In this document: positions 19,280 through 25,968 of the stretch, in pieces
Layout: every line of letters begins with the position of its first letter
How positions within the stretch are numbered: position 1 is the stretch's first letter
DNA from: Chitinophagaceae bacterium
Lineage (GTDB): Bacteria; Bacteroidota; Bacteroidia; Chitinophagales; Chitinophagaceae
Length of the DNA stretch: 64,000 nucleotides
Direction of reading: 5' to 3'
Assembly (NCBI GenBank): GCA_014379965.1
Contig: JACMKU010000211.1
Coordinates: 1-64,000 of the forward strand
Notes under the pieces: generated by a model
Database searches by the model: none
What the model was told of the DNA's origin: nothing
The model's input: the letters and a program-made list of their open reading frames with translations, nothing else
Program-made: the position numbers and the translations under genes

Positions 19280-20250
19280 AAAAATTTATCGTTATCACCA
19301 GCATATTCGAGCCTACGGAAGCTATCGCGGCCTTTGCCGACTTGTCCGATCATCATCTGGTGGTGGTGGGCGATAAGAAAACGCCGGCCGGCTGGAACTA
19401 TAAGAATTGTACTTATCTCGACATTCCCAGGCAGGTGGAACTCTCCGCTTCCCTCGCCAATTCCATTCCCTTCAATCACTATGGCAGGAAGATGCTTGGC
19501 TATGTATATGCAATGAACGAGGGAGCCGATGTCATCATCGATACTGATGACGATAACATTCCTTACCCTGGATGGGAGTTTCCCGGATTTGTTGGAGACT
19601 ATCGTAGTTCTCTTCCGGATCTTGGATGGGTAAACATCTACCATCATTTCTCTGATAAGCATATCTGGCCGCGCGGCCTTCCACTTAGAAATATCAACGA
19701 CAGCCGTGAAAAGTTAAAATGGGAGAAAAGTACATCGACGCAAAAAGTCGGCATCTGGCAGGGTTTGGCAGACGTTGATCCAGATGTGGATGCCATCTAC
19801 CGGCTCACAGATAACACACCGTGTACTTTCAACGATAGCGAGCCTGTGGTGTTGAAGAAAGGAACGGTGTGCCCATTCAATTCTCAAAATACGGCCATCC
19901 AGCGAGCATTGTTTCCTCTCCTCTTTCTTCCTTCGTTTGTCACATTTAGGTTTACTGATATCCTGAGGGGTATCATCGCCCAGCCCATACTTTGGCAACA
20001 AGGCTATTGCCTGGGTTTCACCAAGGCGACGGTAGTGCAGAAAAGGAACGAACACGACTATTTCAAGGACTTTGAAAGCGAAGTTCCGATGTATCTACAT
20101 ACCGAGAAATCACTTACGGCAGTGACTGCGACTGTCAGGGAGGGAAGCGTGACTGACAATCTGTGGAATGCTTACGAGGCGCTCCTGAAGTTGGGTGTAG
20201 TGGAAGACAGGGAAATGACTGTACTCAGGGAATGGCTGAAAGTATTTTGA
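19276..20250 (+). CDS. STELLO-like (DUF288) glycosyltransferase family protein
   Basis: A 324-residue protein resembling the STELLO/DUF288 glycosyltransferase family, first known from plant Golgi proteins. The start at 19276 is chosen because it overlaps the previous stop; an in-frame ATG at 19261 would lengthen it by five residues. The opening KKFIVITSIFEPTEAI, the strand HHLVVVGDKKTP, and the acidic metal motif DTDDDN at 89-94 followed by PYPGWEF are the family's hallmarks. The DSEPVVLKKGTVCPFNSQNT stretch also fits. No membrane segment is seen, so it should be cytoplasmic. The acceptor is unknown. Confidence 0.75.
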   Translation: MKKFIVITSIFEPTEAIAAFADLSDHHLVVVGDKKTPAGWNYKNCTYLDIPRQVELSASLANSIPFNHYGRKMLGYVYAMNEGADVIIDTDDDNIPYPGWEFPGFVGDYRSSLPDLGWVNIYHHFSDKHIWPRGLPLRNINDSREKLKWEKSTSTQKVGIWQGLADVDPDVDAIYRLTDNTPCTFNDSEPVVLKKGTVCPFNSQNTAIQRALFPLLFLPSFVTFRFTDILRGIIAQPILWQQGYCLGFTKATVVQKRNEHDYFKDFESEVPMYLHTEKSLTAVTATVREGSVTDNLWNAYEALLKLGVVEDREMTVLREWLKVF

Positions 20251-20258
20251 TACATTTG
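20251..20258 (+). promoter_or_regulatory. -7 box, nearly leaderless kinase gene transcript
   Basis: TACATTTG begins directly after the stop codon of the STELLO-like gene and ends 4 bases before the ATG at 20263. A transcript from it would have almost no leader. Confidence 0.45.
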
Positions 20259-20262
20259 CTGT

Positions 20263-21765
20263 ATGCAGGCATTGATTGATTCTGTAAGAGATCTATATAC
20301 CCATTGGAAAGGCATCGAACCTCTCTCGGTAGACGTACTCCCCATCTCCGGGAGTGAACGTCGGTACTTCAGAATACACGAGAAAGACCACTCGCTCATA
20401 GCTACGTATGGCGCGAACATTAAGGAGAATGAATCATTCATTTATTTCGCGGAAAGTTTTCATAAGAAAAAACTGTCAGTGCCTGCGATATACGCTGTCA
20501 GTGATGACAGGATGTTTTATATACAGGAAGACTTCGGCGATGTCTCGCTATTGACGCGTCTCGAGTCGGAAGGCTTTGCGCAACCGGTGTATGAATTGTT
20601 TCGTAAAAGTCTCGAAGCCCTAGCTCTTCTTCAGGTAAAAGGCGACAAAGGCCTGGACTATAAACGCTGTCTTACCAACAAAGAGTTTGGTAAAGAAGCC
20701 ATCATGGCCGACCTGCTTTATTTCAAATACTATTTCCTCGATGCTCTGCGGAAACCTTATGATAAGCAGAAACTTTTGAAAGACTTCGAGGCGCTGAGCA
20801 ACTACCTGACGCATACGGAATATAAGTATTTCATGTTTCGCGACTTTCAAAGCCGTAACATCTTCGTCAAGGAAGATGACTCTGTACATTTCATCGATTT
20901 CCAGGGCGGAATGAAGGGTGCGCCCCAATATGATGTGGCGAGTTTGCTATGGCAGGCAAGAGCCAATCTGCCCGATGTATGGAAAGATCAACTGCTGGTA
21001 GATTACATGAATGCCTTTGAGCGACTGATCAACGGCCCGATGGACCAGATGGTCTTCAGAAGCCAGTACAATGGTTATGTACTCATTCGCCTGTTGCAGG
21101 TCCTGGGTGCTTATGGCTTTCGCGGCTTATTCGAACGCAAGGCACAGTTCCTTACTGCTATTCCTTTAGGGCTTCGTAATCTCAAGGATTTTTTTCGTAA
21201 CCAGAGTCTTGGCATTTCCGTACCCGAATTCAAGAAGATGCTCGACCTCTGTGTCTCTGACGAGGTCATCGAACTTTTCACACCTACTCAGGCATCTGAA
21301 GACACACCGCTCATAGTCAAGATCAATAGTTTTTCATACCGTAAAGGTTGCCCTCCGGATGAGAGCACGAATGGCGGTGGTTTTGTGTTCGATTGTCGTG
21401 GAATATTGAATCCAGGCCGTATTGAAGAATATAAAACGCAGCATGGACGTGACAAGGGAGTGAAGGATTACCTGGAGCAGCAAACGAAGATGCTCAATTA
21501 TCTCAACAGCGTATTCGATATCGTTGACATGACAGTTGAGGAATACATTAAAAGAGGATTCGAAAGCCTGATGGTAAACTTCGGTTGTACTGGTGGGCAA
21601 CATCGGAGCGTATATGCGGCGGATGCATTGGCAAGACACCTACGAAATAAATTCAAGGTGAAGATCGAATTGAATCACCGTGTACAGGATGAAAAGAACT
21701 GGCAAAATCCCATCGAGTCTAAACCGAGCCAGGTAACGGAGAATAAGGAGCATACCGGAAGTTGA
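20263..21765 (+). CDS. AmgK-like sugar kinase fused to RapZ C-terminal domain
   Basis: A 500-residue two-domain protein. Residues 1-310 form an aminoglycoside-phosphotransferase-type kinase like AmgK, which phosphorylates MurNAc/GlcNAc at the anomeric carbon in cell-wall recycling. The catalytic loop reads FRDFQSRN (192-199), with Asp194 and Asn199, and the metal Asp212 is in IDFQGG. Residues about 350-485 match the C-terminal domain of RapZ, with GGGFVFDCRGILNPG (371-385) and GCTGGQHRSV (441-450); in enterobacteria this domain binds glucosamine 6-phosphate. RapZ's own N-terminal P-loop domain is absent. A MurU-like gene follows about 100 bases downstream, supporting a recycling role. Confidence 0.85.
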   Translation: MQALIDSVRDLYTHWKGIEPLSVDVLPISGSERRYFRIHEKDHSLIATYGANIKENESFIYFAESFHKKKLSVPAIYAVSDDRMFYIQEDFGDVSLLTRLESEGFAQPVYELFRKSLEALALLQVKGDKGLDYKRCLTNKEFGKEAIMADLLYFKYYFLDALRKPYDKQKLLKDFEALSNYLTHTEYKYFMFRDFQSRNIFVKEDDSVHFIDFQGGMKGAPQYDVASLLWQARANLPDVWKDQLLVDYMNAFERLINGPMDQMVFRSQYNGYVLIRLLQVLGAYGFRGLFERKAQFLTAIPLGLRNLKDFFRNQSLGISVPEFKKMLDLCVSDEVIELFTPTQASEDTPLIVKINSFSYRKGCPPDESTNGGGFVFDCRGILNPGRIEEYKTQHGRDKGVKDYLEQQTKMLNYLNSVFDIVDMTVEEYIKRGFESLMVNFGCTGGQHRSVYAADALARHLRNKFKVKIELNHRVQDEKNWQNPIESKPSQVTENKEHTGS

Positions 21766-21865
21766 GTTGGTATGACGTGAAGAAATTATCTGCAGATACA
21801 ATCAGACAGCTAATCTAAATTTCAGACGGGTAAAAAATGATGCCCGGTCGTTCTAAATCCGAATA

Positions 21866-22615
21866 ATGAGCAAATCAAAAAGTGGTGCACCAGGTGTAGG
21901 AAATGCGATGATCTTTTCCGCTGGGCTGGGCACTCGCTTCAAACCGTGGACGGATAAACATCCCAAGGCACTGGCCCTGGTAAACGGTAAATCACTCCTT
22001 CAACGCAATTTGGAATATCTCCAGCAATTTGGAATTTCGAACGTGATTGTAAATGTTCACCATTTTGCGGAGCAGGTAGTTGAAGCCATAAAGAATAACG
22101 ATGGTTGGGGAAGTAACGTGATCATCAGTGATGAGACAGACAAGGTATTGGAAACCGGTGGTGGATTACTAAAAGCTAAGGATCTCTTCGTACCGGACCA
22201 ACGCTTCATCACCTGTAACGTGGACATTCTTACTGATCTCGATATAGGTGAGCTGATCCATTTTCATGAGACGCGTCGACCATTGATCTCTTTCGGAGTT
22301 ACGGATAGGAAGACATCGAGGTATTTCCTATTCGACGACCACGATAGGTTGTGCGGATGGCGCAACACCCGTACCGGTGAAGAGAGAATAGAAGTGCCGG
22401 GTGATGTGCTCATCGAAAAGGCATATAGTTGTGTTGTCGTTTTCGAGTATGATGTATTCCGCTTAATGCCGATGACTGGGAAATTCTCGCTAACTGATGT
22501 GTACCTGGACCTGGCGAAAGAACATCTTATTCTTGGATATGATCACAGCGGGGACCAGCTTGTAGATGTAGGTAAACCGGAAAGCGTTGATATCGCGGAA
22601 AAAATCTTCCCTTAA
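21866..22615 (+). CDS. MurU-like sugar-1-phosphate nucleotidyltransferase
   Basis: A 249-residue NTP_transferase that should couple a sugar 1-phosphate to UTP or another NTP. The signature GLGTRFKPWTDKHPKA at 20-35 is intact, with the catalytic Arg24 and Lys34. VLETGGGLL and FITCNVDILTDLD supply substrate and metal contacts. Length and sequence fit MurU (MurNAc-1-P uridylyltransferase), and the AmgK-like gene upstream points the same way. ManC-like mannose-1-phosphate use is the main alternative. A rho-independent terminator follows. Confidence 0.85.
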   Translation: MSKSKSGAPGVGNAMIFSAGLGTRFKPWTDKHPKALALVNGKSLLQRNLEYLQQFGISNVIVNVHHFAEQVVEAIKNNDGWGSNVIISDETDKVLETGGGLLKAKDLFVPDQRFITCNVDILTDLDIGELIHFHETRRPLISFGVTDRKTSRYFLFDDHDRLCGWRNTRTGEERIEVPGDVLIEKAYSCVVVFEYDVFRLMPMTGKFSLTDVYLDLAKEHLILGYDHSGDQLVDVGKPESVDIAEKIFP

Positions 22616-22654
22616 ACACGGGGATATTCCATTCTTCATAAATATTTACGAATA

Positions 22655-22686
22655 CGCTCTGCAGCCGCAACCGCAGGGCGTTTTTG
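22655..22686 (+). terminator. Terminator after the MurU-like gene
   Basis: CGCTCTGC, an unpaired loop, then GCAGGGCG followed by TTTTTG. The stem contains one mismatch. Confidence 0.7.
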
Positions 22687-22720
22687 CGTTAAATTGTGAG
22701 CTCGTTTATAACCCTTGCAT

Positions 22721-24673
22721 ATGAAGATATCCCGTCTAGGTCTTTTTTGTCTATTGATTACTGTGTCTGCTTCGTCGCAATCCGTGTATAATGCCAAGGA
22801 GGCTTTCTTCCCACAATTCTATCCTTACGCTGGCAATGAATATCGAAGCGCAAGTGGTGAGCCGGGTCCAAAGTATTGGCAAAATCGTGCAGACTACAAA
22901 ATCACCTGTACAATCGACACCACCTTGCATTCTATATCTGGTGTAGTTGAATTAAATTATACTAACAACAGTCCGGACAACCTGAAGTTTCTCTGGTTGC
23001 AACTCGATCAGAACATTTATAGGAAAGACTCGCGCGGTTCGTCAACGACGACGGAGACAGGGGGGCGTTATGCTAACGAGGGATATACCCAAGGCTATGT
23101 AATCAGGTCGGTTACCGTCACGAATAGTGGTAAGAACTATAAACCCAGACACATTACTTCCGACACACGCATGCAAGTGTGGTTGGAGGACGCGTTGAAG
23201 TCATCTGGAGGAAGTGTAAAGATTGCCATCGAGTTCTCCTTTTCTGTTCCAGAATATGGTACGGATAGGATGGGAAGGCTTAATACGCAGAATGGCTGGG
23301 TGTACACCATCGCGCAATGGTTTCCAAGAGTATGCGTATATGATGACCTCCAGGGATGGAACGTGTTACCTTATATAGGTGCGGGTGAATTCTATCTCGA
23401 ATTTGGTGACATTGAGTATTCCGTTACTGCGCCGGCAAACATGATCATTGTCGGTTCAGGTGAATTACAGAATCCCTCTGAGTCTTTCACACCAGAACAA
23501 TACAAGCGATACAAGGAGGCAATGAACAGTGATAAAACAGTCACGATAAGAAGCGAGCGACAAGTGAATGATAAGAAAGTTGTTACAAAAAAGGGGATGT
23601 CGACCTGGAACTTCACCATGAAGAATACGAGGGATGTAGCATGGGCCGCCTCGAGTGGCTTCATCGTCGATGGCGCCCGCATCAATTTATCCAGTGGTAA
23701 GAAGGCGCTAGCGCTTAGCGCATATCCCATCGAAAGCACAAAGGAGCGGAAAGGAAATGACTGGCGCCGCTCCACCGAGATGGTGAAGGCATCAATCGAG
23801 CATTATTCGGAGAAATGGTATGAATATCCCTACCCTTCGGCGGTAAATGTGGCTGGCATTGTTGGGGGAATGGAATACCCAGGAATTATCTTTTGTTACT
23901 ACAAGGCTACTGGCAGCGGGTTGTGGAGTGTGACGGATCACGAGCTAGGACACACCTGGTTTCCAATGATCGTCGGTAGCAATGAACGGAAATATGCGTG
24001 GATGGATGAAGGATTCAATGAATTCATCAATGGCCTGTCTACCGAGGCATACAATAAAGGAGAGTTCCACGCTAAGACGAACCTTACGTCGACATATACT
24101 GTCAGGGGAATATTCGGAGAGCACGTGGATGGATTATTCAACGTACCGGATGCTGTGCAGGAAGGTAGTCTTGCCACCACCGCATATTACAAACCAGCGA
24201 TGATGCTCGCGTTACTTCGCGAATCTGTTCTCGGACCAGAGCGTTTCGATGCCGCATTTAAAGAATATATCCATCGCTGGGCCTTCAAGCACCCCACTCC
24301 CTGGGATTTCTTTCACACAATGGAGAACGTAGCTGGCGAAGACCTCAACTGGTTCTGGCGGGGATGGGTGATGAACAACTGGAAGATCGACCAGGCTGTG
24401 AAAGGAGTAGTCTATGTGAAGGATGTACCTGCGAATGGCGCAGTGATCACGGTAGAAAACATGGAGAAGATGCCGATGCCGGTAACCGTCCTCGTCAAGG
24501 AAACTAACGGTAAAGAACATCGAATAAACCTGCCGGTAGAAATCTGGCAGCGAGGCTCCGAGTGGACTTTCGGCGTACCAACGACGAGTGAGATAAAGGA
24601 AGTAATACTTGATCCGGATAATAGGTTGCCGGATTGGAATAGGGAGAATAATTTATTGAGAAAAGGCTTTTGA
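22721..24673 (+). CDS. Secreted M1-family metallopeptidase
   Basis: A 650-residue gluzincin of the aminopeptidase N type. The ATG at 22721 is preferred to a TTG two codons earlier. Residues 1-20 form a signal peptide (MKISRLGLFCLLITVSASSQ). The N-terminal beta domain is followed by GGMEYPGIIF, the exopeptidase-type GxMEN-like strand, and the zinc site HELGH at 407-411 with Glu430 in WMDEGFNEF. It is shorter than E. coli PepN, lacking most of the C-terminal helical domain, as usual for the Bacteroidota periplasmic members. It converges on the metallophosphoesterase gene over a perfect hairpin. Confidence 0.92.
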   Translation: MKISRLGLFCLLITVSASSQSVYNAKEAFFPQFYPYAGNEYRSASGEPGPKYWQNRADYKITCTIDTTLHSISGVVELNYTNNSPDNLKFLWLQLDQNIYRKDSRGSSTTTETGGRYANEGYTQGYVIRSVTVTNSGKNYKPRHITSDTRMQVWLEDALKSSGGSVKIAIEFSFSVPEYGTDRMGRLNTQNGWVYTIAQWFPRVCVYDDLQGWNVLPYIGAGEFYLEFGDIEYSVTAPANMIIVGSGELQNPSESFTPEQYKRYKEAMNSDKTVTIRSERQVNDKKVVTKKGMSTWNFTMKNTRDVAWAASSGFIVDGARINLSSGKKALALSAYPIESTKERKGNDWRRSTEMVKASIEHYSEKWYEYPYPSAVNVAGIVGGMEYPGIIFCYYKATGSGLWSVTDHELGHTWFPMIVGSNERKYAWMDEGFNEFINGLSTEAYNKGEFHAKTNLTSTYTVRGIFGEHVDGLFNVPDAVQEGSLATTAYYKPAMMLALLRESVLGPERFDAAFKEYIHRWAFKHPTPWDFFHTMENVAGEDLNWFWRGWVMNNWKIDQAVKGVVYVKDVPANGAVITVENMEKMPMPVTVLVKETNGKEHRINLPVEIWQRGSEWTFGVPTTSEIKEVILDPDNRLPDWNRENNLLRKGF

Positions 24674-24681
24674 AGGTGAAT

Positions 24682-24746
24682 AGGTTGATTGGGTTGACTA
24701 AGTTGATTAGGTAGGGCCTAATCAACTTAGTCAACCCAATCAACTT
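24682..24746. repeat. GTTGATT word hairpin between convergent genes
   Basis: Arms 24682-24711 and 24717-24746 form a 30-bp stem with one mismatch and a 5-base loop. It is built from GTTGATT and GTTGACT words. It could end transcription from both sides, but there is no long T run. Confidence 0.9.
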
Positions 24747-24758
24747 AATCAACCAACC

Positions 24759-25853
24759 TCAAATCTTCCTCACCAACTCCTCCAACGTTATACTCTCCAG
24801 CAGCTCTCGTTGTGATCTCTCTTCCTTTTTTATCCATTTAATAAGGCGAATAGTTCCATCCGCGATTTCGATGCCCGTGATGTCGCCATCATTGAAGCAG
24901 CAACATCCGCTGTTGAAATAGTAAGGCTGCATTTTCATGTAGTCGAGTGCGACTGCTGTGAACTCTCTTTCGATGAGTCTTATCTCCGCCTGTAATGCCG
25001 CAACCTGCTCGGGATTGTTATTATTGCTGGCAAACTGGTATTTCTTATATAACCGTTCAAGGTGCGTCAGTGAGGCGAAGACAGGCTGGTGGGTATGACC
25101 GGTGATCAACAGGAGATCCTTCTGTTGCGACGACCATTCATACATGATGTCATTATGAAGTGTCTTCTTCTCCTTGTTGAAAGCAGGCGTGTTTGGGTTG
25201 ATTCGCAGGTACGCCTGTAGCGGTGCCCATATCCGAGCCACGAAGAATTTACTGAACCAGTTACCATCACTACGTGCGTCACCCTGGTGTCCATGTGCAC
25301 AGAAGATGTTTAATGGAGTAGCTCCGATCGATACCGACAACACCACGCCTTCATATATCTTCACATCCTGTCCAAAGATTCTCTTCAGTTGCCACCAGGC
25401 AATGGGATCGTTATCCCAGAAGAGATCGTGATTGCCGAATATTTTGACAAATCCAGCGCGTTCAGCGAATTTCTTTTCTGCGTCGAAACAGGCCTTGTTG
25501 TGCTTCACCACCTGGGTAAGGGTATTCTCCCAAAGCTCCTCGCAGTCGCCCAATCCAATAAGTGTATACCCGTTCCTGTCGTAATGATCCAGTGCGGCTA
25601 AATAATTTGCTTCCGACAGGATAAAATCGTCCGCGCCATTGCGAGCGCCCTTGTGCTGATCGGAGAATATGATAAATTTCCCCGTGTCCTTTTCGAATGG
25701 GATGACCAGTCCTTTCTTTCCCGAATTTTCAAGGATACTTTTGTACAGCTTGTCTAATGCGCTGAATATCTTCTGCCTGTCTGGCTTTGAGGCAAATTTG
25801 GCTGTTGCCCTGAGTACGGGTTTAAACAATATTTTCTGTAAAAATCTCCTCAT
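24759..25853 (-). CDS. Calcineurin-like metallophosphoesterase
   Basis: A 364-residue two-metal phosphoesterase; the substrate is unknown. All blocks of the family are present in order: FSDQHKG, GLGDCEELWEN, IFGNHDLFW, FCAHGHQGD and ITGHTHQP. There is no signal peptide, so it is probably cytoplasmic, perhaps associated with the membrane through its basic N-terminus (MRRFLQKILFKPVLRATAKF). The tail contains a Cys-rich NSGCCCFNDGDITGIEI strand. The start at 25853 is supported by a -7 box about 14 bases upstream. Confidence 0.88.
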   Translation of the reverse strand: MRRFLQKILFKPVLRATAKFASKPDRQKIFSALDKLYKSILENSGKKGLVIPFEKDTGKFIIFSDQHKGARNGADDFILSEANYLAALDHYDRNGYTLIGLGDCEELWENTLTQVVKHNKACFDAEKKFAERAGFVKIFGNHDLFWDNDPIAWWQLKRIFGQDVKIYEGVVLSVSIGATPLNIFCAHGHQGDARSDGNWFSKFFVARIWAPLQAYLRINPNTPAFNKEKKTLHNDIMYEWSSQQKDLLLITGHTHQPVFASLTHLERLYKKYQFASNNNNPEQVAALQAEIRLIEREFTAVALDYMKMQPYYFNSGCCCFNDGDITGIEIADGTIRLIKWIKKEERSQRELLESITLEELVRKI

Positions 25854-25866
25854 CAGCTATTGTTCC

Positions 25867-25874
25867 CGAAGGTA
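25867..25874 (-). promoter_or_regulatory. -7 box of the metallophosphoesterase gene
   Basis: The minus strand reads TACCTTCG, a common TAnnTTyG variant, giving a leader of about 10 bases before 25853. Confidence 0.4.
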
Positions 25875-25939
25875 AAACAGGAAGGGCAATAAGCGCAGGC
25901 GATTGTTCGTTTTGGGGTTTCTACTTCGCCCCGAATAAT

Positions 25940-25947
25940 TATATTTG
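25940..25947 (+). promoter_or_regulatory. -7 box of the metalloprotease gene
   Basis: TATATTTG fits TAnnTTTG exactly and places the start site about 17 bases before the ATG at 25969. It also argues against the earlier in-frame start at 25945, which lies inside the box. Confidence 0.5.
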
Positions 25948-25968
25948 TCGTCTTACCTATTTAATCAC

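Noticed and set aside
24682-24746. Classical rho-independent terminator
   Set aside because: The stem is long and perfect but has no T tract on either side, and its words belong to a repeat family; it may still stop transcription.
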